The notes beneath the pieces were generated by a model. The model ran no database searches, had not been told where the DNA came from, and saw only the letters and a list, made by a program, of their open reading frames with translations. Below are positions 30,239 through 39,577 of a stretch of DNA of 64,000 nt, one piece after another. This DNA comes from Sulfitobacter faviae (GTDB taxonomy: Bacteria > Pseudomonadota > Alphaproteobacteria > Rhodobacterales > Rhodobacteraceae), in contig NZ_PGFQ01000001.1 of assembly GCF_029870955.1 (NCBI RefSeq), forward strand, positions 1,550,001 through 1,614,000, written 5' to 3'. Positions within the stretch are counted from its first letter, which is position 1. Every line of letters starts with the position of its first letter. The position numbers and the translations under genes were made by a program.

Positions 30239-31579
30239 TGCTGGGCGTCGGAATGCACCCCTTCGCGGCATACCGTAGCCGGGTACCTATCGCTTTTCCG
30301 GCGGGGTTCAGTTGGGATCGGGTACGCTTTGATATTGGTATCGAACAGATTGGCGGGGCCTATCGTGCGGCGGTTGAACCACGCGATCTGGTCGACCCGG
30401 CGATCTGGACCGGCGCAGCGATCCATGTGGATGGCGTGGGGGTGATGACAGCAACAGTGGCCTTGGCGGGCAGGACGGTGATTTCACCAATGCCAAGCGG
30501 ACGATCCATGCAGCATTCACCGAGGGCAACGCAACGGGTGCGGCCTATCGCGTATTGGTCAAGCCCGGCGATTACGCCGAGGCGGCCTTCACCCGCAACG
30601 GCAGTGACGAGCCGAACCAGCACGTTGCCGTGATCGGATGGGGTGGGCCGCTGCGCTATCGTTCGGGGCCGTTCGATGTGACATGGAGCGATGGGGGCGG
30701 GACGTTCACGGCGAATGAAAGCTCGGTCCGGCGGGTGTTTCGCAGCGATATGCTGACCCCGGAGGAGCTCTATACCGAGTTGAGCGAAGCCCCGGATGTG
30801 GCCAGTTGCGCCGCGACGGTCAACACTTGGGTTCATGACGGGGCATTGCTGCATGTGAATATCGGCAGCGCGCCGGGGGCGCGAGATATTGCGGTGATCC
30901 GGTCCTTTCACGGAGCGCGGTTTCTGACGCATGACAAAGATTTCTATCTTGAGAACGTCCATTGTGAGGGCGGGATTACCGGGGCGCTGCATTTCGATGC
31001 CGTTGCCACGCGCAATATCGTCGGGGTGAACTGCACATTCCGCTATTCGGCACCCTCGAATCCCACGGCCTTGCAGGATGCCGCGCGGGTGCGGCGCACG
31101 AATGGACTGGTCGCGTTTTTCGATTGCGATGCCTCGGGCGGGGCGAAGGACGGTTGGTCTTTCCATGAGGACGGCACGCCGGGGATGCATGTTTTGTTGC
31201 TGGGCTGTTCCGGTTGGCGCAATGGGTTCAGCACGGCGACATCCTGCAATGGGTTCACCACGCATGACGGGGTGCGGGCGATCCTATTGGGCGGCGATTT
31301 TGGCCTGTCGCGTAATGGCACCGAAGTGCATGTAATCCAATCGACCGAGACTTGGGCCGCCGGTTGCCATGCCGTGGCGCGGGACGTGGATGGCTCATCC
31401 GTCGCGTTCAAATGTTCGAATGATGCGCTGATGTGGTTGCAAGACTGTTCGGGCGATGCTGCGGGGCAGACGGAGAACTATGCCTTACAGGCCAATGCAG
31501 GCACTGTTTTCACCCGGGGCTTTTCAGCTCTGGCGGGGGCGTGGAGGTCAGCTCGGGTGGCTCTGTTACGCCATTTTGA
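30238..31579 (+). CDS. Beta-helical spike-fibre-like protein (GhsB position), two single-base frameshifts
   Basis: Joined, the protein is about 447 residues. The N-terminal 50 residues (MLGVGMHPFAAYRSRVPIAF) would attach to the base protein. From about residue 65 a right-handed parallel beta-helix (pectin-lyase-like) pattern appears: VALGGQDGDFTNAKRTIHAAF, YRVLVKPGDY, and short repeating strands through FLTHDKDFYLENVHCEGG, LVAFFDCDASGG, AILLGGDFGLSRNGTEVHVIQ and MWLQDCSGDAAG. The end becomes ALAGGVEVSSGGSVTPF. Frames are lost near GG at 30465-30466 and GGGGG at 31535-31539; one G added at each restores it. Such spikes bind or cleave cell-surface polysaccharide. Naming as GhsB is inferred from order and fold. 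Confidence 0.6.
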
Positions 31580-32648
31580 GAAAGCCGTTCGGCCAGTTCC
31601 TTCCAGTCTGGCACGGCCTCGGGCCTGCGCTCCCAAGTTTCGCAGCGTTCGAAGGCATGCGGGCTGTTGTAGCCGATGATCGAAGGAATGCTCGGGTGGC
31701 AGAGCCGGTCGGGCCCGAGGGTGGGCAGCCCATGGTGCCGATAGAGCAGGATGCGATTAGAGTTGGTCGTTTGATAGGCGACCCCCGGTTCGTCGCGGTA
31801 GGGGGCGAGACCAATATCGGCATGGGCGATATGGGCGAGCGTGGTGTCGAAACTCTGTTCGCCGTGCCAAGTGATGTTAGGCCGCTTGGGTGGCGTTTCT
31901 CGTAAGCGGCCAAGGACATGAATTTGCCAGTGAGGGCGCGCGTCGGCCAGCTGGGTAAGGGCAGGAGTATCAAGGAGGGTCGTCCCCGCACAGACGGCGA
32001 TGGGCCCTTCGCGGGGCTTGCGGTAAGGGTCAGCAGTACTGACCTGTAATTCCGCGTGGGGGATGCCGATTGGGTCCAGCGTGACGTTGGGGTGATCCGC
32101 GAAACGGGCGGCGATATGGGGGCTGGCGGTACTGATGCGGGTGAAGGGGCGGTGGTTTCGTTCGGCCCGCAGAAGCACATCCGGCGCATTCAGCAGGCGA
32201 ATATCATCTGAAACACGGTAAATGCGCGCAGCCTGCGGGGCATGTTCGGCCAAAAGCGGGCCGAGCAGGACCGGCGGGCCGCTTTCGCATATGACAAGGT
32301 CAGCTTGGGCGAGCGGCCCCGCAGGCGGCGGCGCCAGTGATTGATAAAGAGTGGGTAGCTGGATTCGAGCCAGCGGTTGAGCCGCGCGCTTTTGGTTTTG
32401 ATCGGATGGATGGGCGGTAGGCTGTAGATTGATGTGAGGTCCGGTCCGTGATGGTGAGTGCCGTAGTGCGGCGGGCTGTCGAGGGCGGTCAGACGGACGT
32501 CGCCGAAGAGTTTGGAGAGCCAACTATAGCCGATGGTGACATGGGTCATATGCCAACCTTCCGCGCGGAGGTGGTGCGAGACCCAAAGCATGCTCGGGCG
32601 GCGTTTCTGGAAGGGGAAATGCCCCGTTAGGAGGACGGCGCGCTTCAT
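31510..32648 (-). CDS. GumK-like glycosyltransferase, single-base frameshift
   Basis: The start MKRAVLLTGHFPFQKRRPSM followed by LWVSHHLRAEGWHMTHVTIGYSWLSKLFGD resembles the N-terminal domain of GumK, a GT70 glucuronosyltransferase. The second half is a GT-B donor domain (ADLVICESGPPVLLGPLLAEH, RIYRVSDDIRLLNAPDVLL, ADIGLAPYRDEPGVAYQTTNSNRILLYRHHGLPTL). The frame is lost at CCCC 32317-32320; one added base gives WRRRLRGPLAQADLVICES. Its 3' end runs 70 bases into the convergent spike gene. If the 31535-31539 base loss is corrected, its stop moves to 31478-31480. ATGA-coupled to the flippase gene upstream. Confidence 0.7.
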
Positions 32649-33967
32649 GTGGCGATCTGCCTGTTGGGAATGAGTATGACTGCGCCATAAAGAGCGCTGC
32701 CGAGGACAAGTTGCGCCGGGAGGGGCAGGGGCGGCAGAAACGCGAAGAGTGCCGTCACGGCGGCCGCCGCGCAGAGCGGCAGGGCGAGGGGCGTCAGGGC
32801 TGAAACTGTAAGGCGAAGGCGCGGCAGGGCGCGGGTGAGGTGCCACAGGGCGGTCAGGAATGCGGCGATGCTGATGGATGCGGCCAGTGCCGTGGGGGTG
32901 GGCGAAAAGGCGGCGAAGGTGCAGCATAGAGGCAGCAACAACGCCGCGCGTTGCAGCATCAGTCGGGTATGGCCCGCCGCGATGAGGGCTTGGTTGATCG
33001 GCATCAACAATGCCGAAAGGAGGCCGAAGCCCGCGAGGGCCGTGAGGATCGGTGCAGCGGAGGCTGCCGGGGTCGGGCCAATGAGCAGAGCCAGCGCCTG
33101 CGGCGCCGAGAGGAGGGTGACCCCCCAGACCCAAAGGCTGAGCGTTCCGCTGAGGCGCAGCTGTGATGGCAGCACGGCTGCGCGTTCCGACACCGATAGC
33201 TGGCGCAGCTGGGGCAGGGCGAGAAAACGCAGGGGCGAGAGGGTGAGGGCTTCGATCAGGCTTACCATACGGGTGGCGATCTGGAAGGCACCGGCAGCGG
33301 GCAGGCCGAAGACGAGCGCCGTGGCAAGTTGCATGAGCGGGAAAAGGGCCGCGTTGAGGAAGTCTCGGGCCGAGATCTCGACGATTAATTCGGTCAACCG
33401 TCTCTGATATCGCCATTTCGGAAGGCTTTGGGGGCTCCATCCGGCAAAGTGGCAGGCGAGAATCGTGTTCATCCCGGCATGGGTGAGGGCGAAGGCAGCC
33501 AAGGCCCAAGGGCCGCTGCCGGTTGAGAGCATCCAGACGGCCATGGCTGCGGCGACGGACTGGCTTGCTATACTGCGCAAGGCGAGAGCGCGGAGGTGCA
33601 GGTCGCGGCGCAGGATGCCTTCGGAGACGGCGCAGAGGCCATGGAGAAACGGGATTGCGCTGAGGGCGATGAGCAGCGGGGCGTCCAGCGCGATGCCGAT
33701 GCAGACGAAACCCAGCGATAGGGCGCAGCCGCTGGCCAGTGATATTGCGAAAAGCGCGTCTCGTCGGCGCCGGCGGGGGGCGTGGATGATCACGCTTTCC
33801 CCGATGCCAGCCGTGTGCAGCCCTTGGGTCAGCCGGATGGGAGCGAAGGCGGTGGCGAAGGCACCAAGCTCGGCCAAAGACAGAAACCGCGCGGCGATGA
33901 GGAAAAGCGCGGCGTTGATGCCGACGCGGGACCACTGCAGGGCGAACGACCAGAAACGGGGGCTCAT
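32645..33967 (-). CDS. Wzx-type polysaccharide flippase
   Basis: A 440-residue protein starting MSPRFWSFALQWSRVGINAALFLIAARFLSLAELGAFATAFA, with about 12 hydrophobic segments and short loops, as in the MOP superfamily (RfbX/Wzx). It would flip lipid-linked repeat units across the inner membrane. The frame extends upstream to 34570, but that part is an antisense shadow of the acyltransferase gene; the ATG at 33965-33967 overlaps the acyltransferase stop as ATGA. Confidence 0.85.
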   Translation of the reverse strand: MSPRFWSFALQWSRVGINAALFLIAARFLSLAELGAFATAFAPIRLTQGLHTAGIGESVIIHAPRRRRRDALFAISLASGCALSLGFVCIGIALDAPLLIALSAIPFLHGLCAVSEGILRRDLHLRALALRSIASQSVAAAMAVWMLSTGSGPWALAAFALTHAGMNTILACHFAGWSPQSLPKWRYQRRLTELIVEISARDFLNAALFPLMQLATALVFGLPAAGAFQIATRMVSLIEALTLSPLRFLALPQLRQLSVSERAAVLPSQLRLSGTLSLWVWGVTLLSAPQALALLIGPTPAASAAPILTALAGFGLLSALLMPINQALIAAGHTRLMLQRAALLLPLCCTFAAFSPTPTALAASISIAAFLTALWHLTRALPRLRLTVSALTPLALPLCAAAAVTALFAFLPPLPLPAQLVLGSALYGAVILIPNRQIAT

Positions 33968-34977
33968 GCGGGCGCTCCCTTCGGGCGTGTCATACCCCGC
34001 TGGAGAGGGCGTTCCAAAAGCAGGTGGGTTAGGAGGCCAAAGGACAACGCAAGCATGCATGTCGTGGCGACGTAGACCCAGGCGCCGAAGACGGTCGCGG
34101 GCAGGAGTGGCAACAGCAGAAGGGTTGCCGCGCGCAGGGCGAAACGGTGCGACAGGTAAAGGCCATAGGACGCGTCCCCGAGCAATTGCCCCGGGATCGG
34201 GCGGGCCGGGCAAAAAAGCGTGCCCGCCGCGACGATCAGCGTGGCGGGAAAACCCGCGGCGAGGAAGCGGGGGAGGGGAAGTGACGCAAGGACAATGAGA
34301 AGGGCAAAGCCGAAAGCCAGTGCCGCGGCGCAGAGGATGGGATGGGGGTAGGCCCAACCGCTCGCCCATAGCCGGGCGAGGGCGATGCCGAAGAGAAATT
34401 CGAGGATAAGAGGGTTCGTCCAGAAAATGAAGGACGGCGATGTGAAGCGGGCCGATAGCCCGAACGCCGCGAGGCCGATCAACAAGCTCGAAACCGCCAA
34501 TAGGGGGCGGGGCAGGGCGAGGCAGAGGGCCATGAGAGCATAGAAAAAGACTTCGTAATTGAGGGTCCAACCGAGGGACAGAACCGGTGCAATCCGTCCG
34601 TCGGGGCGGGCGTAGGGAAAGAAAGCGTAGGAACTGGCGATCTGGGCAGGATCAAACGGTGTGTCTTTGATGGCCCCAGGTACTAGCAGCAGCGTTATAA
34701 CCATGAGGGTTGTGAAGAAATAGTATAGCGGGGCGACGCGCAGGAAGCGCCGCCAGAAAAAGGCGAGCGGCTGGCCGATATAGCGCTGCGCGGAGAGGGT
34801 GATGACGAAACCGGAAATGACGAAGAAGATGTCGACGCCACGGGTCCAAGGAATGGCATCTCCCGGCAGGGGAAGGGCAAAATAATGTTCCGCCTCGGCC
34901 AAGATATGGCCCAGAAGGACCATCAAGGCGGCGAGCCCGCGAAGGGCTTGGAGCCCGGGGAGCCTAGGCGCGTTCAT
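33964..34977 (-). CDS. Acyltransferase 3 family membrane protein (OafA/YrhL-like)
   Basis: A 337-residue integral membrane protein with the acyltransferase-3 signature: LPGLQALRGLAALMVLLGHIL (catalytic His region), RGVDIFFVISGFVITLSA and FWRRFLRVAPLYYFFT. It transfers acetyl or similar groups to a glycan outside or across the inner membrane. It lies between wzy and wzx with overlaps on both sides, so it should modify the same repeat unit or polymer. Confidence 0.9.
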   Translation of the reverse strand: MNAPRLPGLQALRGLAALMVLLGHILAEAEHYFALPLPGDAIPWTRGVDIFFVISGFVITLSAQRYIGQPLAFFWRRFLRVAPLYYFFTTLMVITLLLVPGAIKDTPFDPAQIASSYAFFPYARPDGRIAPVLSLGWTLNYEVFFYALMALCLALPRPLLAVSSLLIGLAAFGLSARFTSPSFIFWTNPLILEFLFGIALARLWASGWAYPHPILCAAALAFGFALLIVLASLPLPRFLAAGFPATLIVAAGTLFCPARPIPGQLLGDASYGLYLSHRFALRAATLLLLPLLPATVFGAWVYVATTCMLALSFGLLTHLLLERPLQRGMTRPKGAPA

Positions 34978-36310
34978 GGCGGGGATGCTTTGCTGCGGCT
35001 AAGGGGCCGGGGGCCGACAATAGCCCTATGCGGCCTATCAAACTGTTGGATGGCGCTTTGCGGCGGGACCGAAACAACGGCAGGTTTGGCGTTGGCTTAA
35101 GGCGGGGTTGTTGGTTGCACAGTTTTAAAAGGCTCAATGTCAGAACGATTGAAAACAACAGGTTATGATGCATGAGATAAGCGGAGTGGCTGGAGAAGAG
35201 CAGCGACGCGCCGATCTGCGCATAGGCGACGGCGAAGGCGATTGAATGCTGCGCTTTGCTGAAAATCCACCGAATCCCAAAACCCACGAGCGCAAGAAAG
35301 AGCGCGCCAAAAACGGGCCCGAAATCGACATAGGCGGTGGTGAGAAGCGGAAATTCTCCGCCGCCCAATACATCTTGCAATGCTTCCAAGCGGGGCGCGA
35401 GGATATGGGTGAAGTAACCGTTGGTCGCGGTGAGGAACATCATGCCCTGAAGGCTTAAACCGCCCCATGTATGCGGGATCTCGACAGCGAGCGGGGCGAA
35501 GCCGTTCCACATGTCATTGACAAGGTAAAAGGCCAATTTTTGTGTCCCGATGTCGAGGGTTGAGCGGTCAAACATCGGATTGGTGATTGCTTCCCGCGCC
35601 AGCCAGAGTGCGAGGAAAAGCGCGACTGCAAACAGGCTCCATCCCCATCCGACCAGCCGCCCCCGCATCAGGCAGGCGATGAGATAGCACGACAAGAGCA
35701 GTTGCAGGAGCAGCAACCGTTGGCTCATGACAATGGGCAGGATGAAAAGCGCCAGCGTGTTGCCGATTAGGATAGAAAGAAGCAGGCCGCGGATGTGACG
35801 GGGCAGGGGGCCAAGACATAAAAGCGCGGTGGCCAGGCAGGCGGTGCCAGGCAGGGCCGCGTAGAAAAGACGCATCCCGGTGAAAAGTTTGTTCTCCAAC
35901 AACAGGTCGCGGGTGGTCAGGCTGTCGATATAGGCCGCGGCGGCAAGGTGGATCAGCCCGCCCGCTTTGGCCGCCGCTGCCGCGATCCAAAGTGCAGTCA
36001 CCCCGAGCAGAATTAGGTTCAAGGCAAAGGTCAGATAGGCCGCGTAAGTCAGGTTGATCTGTGCTTTGTCGACCGGCACGCGTCTACGTGAAATACGCGC
36101 GGCCATATCCCCCACGGCATATGCGAAAAGGGCCAGCAGCAACCAAGCGGCTCCGGTGGAGGTAAAAGCCGATAGGCTGAGTTCTTCGCGGCGCATGAAG
36201 GTTTGCACGAGATCGAGGCGGTCAAGGTGGGCGAGCGTCAGGGCGACCCCAGTGCTGGAGAGACCCCAGCAAATCAGGAGCAGCGAGAGGGGGGAGAGCG
36301 CCCATCTCAT
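34964..36310 (-). CDS. Wzy-type O-antigen/exopolysaccharide polymerase
   Basis: A 448-residue protein with about ten membrane segments and one larger periplasmic loop (residues about 245-330, MFDRSTLDIGTQKLAFYLVNDMWNGFAPLAVE). TTAYVDFGPVFGALFLALVGFG near the C-terminus is typical of oligosaccharide repeat-unit polymerases, which have little sequence identity. The start at 36308-36310 overlaps the sulfotransferase stop (ATGA). The C-terminal 45 residues are hydrophilic and Pro/Arg-rich. It would join repeat units in the periplasm. Confidence 0.75.
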   Translation of the reverse strand: MRWALSPLSLLLICWGLSSTGVALTLAHLDRLDLVQTFMRREELSLSAFTSTGAAWLLLALFAYAVGDMAARISRRRVPVDKAQINLTYAAYLTFALNLILLGVTALWIAAAAAKAGGLIHLAAAAYIDSLTTRDLLLENKLFTGMRLFYAALPGTACLATALLCLGPLPRHIRGLLLSILIGNTLALFILPIVMSQRLLLLQLLLSCYLIACLMRGRLVGWGWSLFAVALFLALWLAREAITNPMFDRSTLDIGTQKLAFYLVNDMWNGFAPLAVEIPHTWGGLSLQGMMFLTATNGYFTHILAPRLEALQDVLGGGEFPLLTTAYVDFGPVFGALFLALVGFGIRWIFSKAQHSIAFAVAYAQIGASLLFSSHSAYLMHHNLLFSIVLTLSLLKLCNQQPRLKPTPNLPLFRSRRKAPSNSLIGRIGLLSAPGPLAAAKHPRHERA

Positions 36311-37005
36311 GCGGCGATCCGTGTAGTTCGGGCCGCGCGATACACCGCGATATCGGCAGCGCAAAGCGCCTCGATCCGGGGGCGGAGGCCTGTGGGGATT
36401 TCCGTGGGGACCGGAGCCGCATTACGTTGCCAAAGGGGGAAGGGGCTGCCGGTATAGTGTTGTAATCGTTTTGTAAAAACATGCGGCTGACTTAGGTCGC
36501 CTACGATATCGAAACGCTTGAGGGCCGCGATGGCGCGGGCGATAAGGGGGGCGGGATCCTGCCCCGGCTGCAAGTTTTGTCCGGCGAAATAGAAGAGGTA
36601 TTGCGAGGCCAGTCGCATGGCGTCGGCCGTATCGAGGAAATCCGCCAGACAGATTGCGCGTGTCGGGCTGGGATGGCGCCGCTGTAGATAATTGTAATGC
36701 GATACGAAGCGCGCCACAGGATCGCGCAGCAGGGTAATGAAAACATAGTCTTTCGCGGCTCCATCGTGGAGCATGTGATCGTATTGTACATGGCCAGAGA
36801 TCATACGGGTGCCGCGCGCGACCAGCCGGTGCAACTGAGCCCGGCGGCGTTCGTAATCGGCCCGCATTCTTGGCCCGGCGGGTGCCGTTGGATCGCCGGG
36901 ATCAAGGTCGATCACCGCCTGCGACAGGCAGTACCGCAGCCGAAGCGCTGTGCCAAAGCTGGAGCCGCCGCATTTGGGGACGTGGATATAGATGATCCGG
37001 GGCAT
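36307..37005 (-). CDS. Carbohydrate sulfotransferase family protein
   Basis: A 232-residue protein. MPRIIYIHVPKCGGSSFGTAL contains the PAPS-binding P-loop (PKCGGSS), and FITLLRDPVARFVSHYNYLQRRH is the 3'-phosphate site. A Sulfotransfer_2-like enzyme that would sulfate a sugar residue. The start at 37003-37005 follows GGAG by five bases; the longer frame to 37101 adds no similarity. First gene of the five-gene operon sulfotransferase-wzy-acyltransferase-wzx-gumK, all joined by ATGA overlaps. Confidence 0.85.
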   Translation of the reverse strand: MPRIIYIHVPKCGGSSFGTALRLRYCLSQAVIDLDPGDPTAPAGPRMRADYERRRAQLHRLVARGTRMISGHVQYDHMLHDGAAKDYVFITLLRDPVARFVSHYNYLQRRHPSPTRAICLADFLDTADAMRLASQYLFYFAGQNLQPGQDPAPLIARAIAALKRFDIVGDLSQPHVFTKRLQHYTGSPFPLWQRNAAPVPTEIPTGLRPRIEALCAADIAVYRAARTTRIAA

Positions 37006-37242
37006 GGGGGCTCCGTCGATTCGGGTCACAACTCCCCGAAGATTGCAGCGTTTGGTTAATGAGCGCTTAACGAAAGCTGGCGTCGCCGCGCGCTGCGGCA
37101 ACTCGAAAATAACGGAGGATGTATCACACCGTTTTTGTGCGGTTCTTGAAAAAAATCGCTCCGGTTAAGCATTTGGTAAGATCTGTCGCTTGAAAGTGGC
37201 CGCGTTCGAAGAGGGTGGGAGCCCGATTTTCGAGGGACGCCG
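37006..37242. promoter_or_regulatory. Divergent intergenic region between the two polysaccharide operons
   Basis: This 237-base, AT-richer space separates the minus-strand sulfotransferase operon from the plus-strand glycosyltransferase pair and must hold both promoters. It contains TTAA-rich stretches (TGGTTAATGAGCGCTTAACG and CCGGTTAAGC). I could not assign a specific -35/-10 pair or regulator. Confidence 0.4.
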
Positions 37243-38424
37243 ATGCATATTGTTCACCTGCTTACCCGCCTTCTCAGGGCCGGTTCTGAGGAGAATACGC
37301 TTGAAACCTGCCGCTGGCAGATCGCCCAGGGACACCGGGTGTCGCTGATCCACGGCGCCGCGCCCGATCCCTATTGGGAGGATCGCTTGCCACCTGGCCT
37401 GACCCGGATCCCTCTGCCCGAAATGGTGCATCCCGTCCATCCGGCGCAGGATCTACGCGCGTTGATCCGGTTGCGGCAAATTTACCGCCAGCTGGCGCCC
37501 GACGTGATCCATACCCATCAAAGCAAGGCCGGTATCCTCGGTCGCCTCGCGGCCCGGGCGGTCCCGGATGCAGTGGTGGCGCATGGGGTTCACATCGTAC
37601 CTTTCGAGGGTGTGTCCCCGGCAAAACGCGCGCTTTACCTTGCTGCGGAGCGCTTGGCGGCGCGGCAGACAGATGTGTTCATCGGGGTCTCCGAAACGGT
37701 TGGTCGAGCCTATGTCGCGGCGGGGATCGCGCGGCGCGGGCGGGTGCATTGTGTGCGCTCAGGAATGGACATCGAACGCTTCCGCAACCCGGCGCTGCCC
37801 GCCGATTGGCGCGCGCTTCTGGGGGTTGCGCACGGCGATGCACGGCCCCGTGTGGTGCTGATGATGGCCGCTTTCGAGCCGCGCAAACGGCACCTCCCTT
37901 TTCTGCGCGCTTTCGCCCGCTTGGCGGATAGGTTGCCGAACCTAAAACTGCTGCTGGCCGGTGCAGGGCCGGAGGAAGCATCAATCCGCGCGGCGGTAGA
38001 GGGGCTGGGCCTGCGTGATAAGGTCGTCTTTTGCGGGCATCGGCAGGATCCGGAAGCCTTGTTCGCTCTTGCCGATCTTTCAGTGCTGACCTCGGCCCGG
38101 GAAGGTCTACCGCGGGTGGCCGTCCAGTCTATGGCGGCGGGTTGCCCGATGGTTGTGCAGGACCTGCCGGGCATTGGGGAGATTATCGACCATGGGCGGA
38201 ATGGAATGGTCGCCGAAGGCAGCGACATGGGCGAAGTGGTGCGGGTGATGAACGAATTGTTGTACGACGCGCGGCGCCTCAACCGAATGCGAAAGGAGGC
38301 GCTGGCCACGGACGTCAGCGCTTGGGCACTTGACACTCTCGGGCGGCGCACGACTGCTCTCTATGGTCTTCCCGCGCGTTGCGGCGGTGCCGTGGCGGCG
38401 GATCACGAATTGGGTCTGGCATGA
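37243..38424 (+). CDS. Family 4 glycosyltransferase
   Basis: A 393-residue GT-B protein. MHIVHLLTRLLRAGSEENTLETC opens the acceptor domain and DVIHTHQSKAGILGRLAAR is typical of group-1 transferases. The donor domain has MMAAFEPRKRHLPFLRAFARL, LLLAGAGPEEASIRAAVEGLGL and LTSAREGLPRVAVQSMAAGCPMVVQD with the retaining E-x7 motif slightly altered (EGLPRVAVQ). It overlaps the next transferase by four bases. Confidence 0.9.
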   Translation: MHIVHLLTRLLRAGSEENTLETCRWQIAQGHRVSLIHGAAPDPYWEDRLPPGLTRIPLPEMVHPVHPAQDLRALIRLRQIYRQLAPDVIHTHQSKAGILGRLAARAVPDAVVAHGVHIVPFEGVSPAKRALYLAAERLAARQTDVFIGVSETVGRAYVAAGIARRGRVHCVRSGMDIERFRNPALPADWRALLGVAHGDARPRVVLMMAAFEPRKRHLPFLRAFARLADRLPNLKLLLAGAGPEEASIRAAVEGLGLRDKVVFCGHRQDPEALFALADLSVLTSAREGLPRVAVQSMAAGCPMVVQDLPGIGEIIDHGRNGMVAEGSDMGEVVRVMNELLYDARRLNRMRKEALATDVSAWALDTLGRRTTALYGLPARCGGAVAADHELGLA

Positions 38425-39577
38425 CGGTCTACGTCAATGGCCGCTTTCTGGCGCAGCCGATCTCGGGCGTTCAACGTTTCGCGCATGAGGTGCTGGGAGC
38501 ACTCGATAGGGAACTTTGCCGATCTGCTGATTTGAGGGACAGGCTCGGCCCTATAGAAGTGCTCGCGCCACGCAGGGTCGAAACACCGGGCTGGCAGAGG
38601 CTCAGGCTGCGCCATCTGCCCGGTGGGGCCGGCCACCTGTGGGAGCAGGGACCACTGTGGCGGGCAAGTCGTGATGGCGTTCTGATCAGTCTGGGCAACA
38701 GTGGGCCGCTTAGGCATCGTGCGCAAATCATCTGTCTGCATGATGCCAACTTATGGGACATTCCCGAAGCCTACAGCGCGCGCTACCGGCTTTGGCATTG
38801 CGCGCTGCGGCCCCGCCTCGCCCGCCGCGCCGCGGCCTTGCTAACGGTAAGCCGTTATTCGGCTAAGGCGCTGGCAGACCGTTTGAGTGTGGCCGAAGCT
38901 CGCTTCCGTATCTTGCACAATAGCGCGGATCATATGCTGCGGCTGCCCTCCGTGCCTGATGTCCCTGCACGCTATGGGCTGACGGCGGGGAACTATTTGT
39001 TAAGCGTTGGCAACCGCAGTCCTAACAAGAACCTGCGCGCGTTGATCAACGCGCATGCGGCATGCGGTGATGAGGTCCCGCCCTTGGTTGTTGTCGGTGG
39101 TAATGTACCCGGTATCGCGTCGCAGGCGGCCGCGGGAGACCGGGTCATCGCCCTCGGCCGGGTGCCGGACTGCGATCTGCGCGGTCTCTATGAGGGGCAT
39201 CGGCATTTGTCTTCGCGGCGTTACACGAGGGCTTTGGCATTCCCCCGCTTGAGGCGATGCGGTTAGGTGTGCCGGTGATTTGCGCGCGGCGCGGGGCGAT
39301 GCCGGAGATCCTGGGCGATGCACCGCTTTGGTTCGACCCTCATGATGAAGGGGAGATTGCGCGCGCGCTGAGAGGGTATTTGTACCTTGATAGAGAAATG
39401 CGTAGAAAACGCGTCGGATTAGGGCAAAAACAAGCGGAGAAATATTGCTGGCGCGAAAGCGCACTTACTATGGCACAGGTCGTGGCGGAGATGTTGCACG
39501 GGCTGGCTCCACGAAAGGAAGTCGCTCAAGCTAGCGGCCTTAAATTGAGCGTGCGTCCCATTGAGCCGTTATTCTAG
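38421..39577 (+). CDS. Family 4/1 glycosyltransferase, single-base frameshift
   Basis: The protein begins MTVYVNGRFLAQPISGVQRFAHEVLGAL, a form common in roseobacter and rhizobial mannosyltransferase-like proteins. NYLLSVGNRSPNKNLRALINAH opens the donor domain. The frame is lost at GGGG 39194-39197; one added G gives [31 protein letters not shown], restoring the E-x7-E motif. The joined protein is about 385 residues. The 3' end overlaps the convergent lipase gene by nine bases. Follows the previous GT4 gene with an ATGA overlap. Confidence 0.8.
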
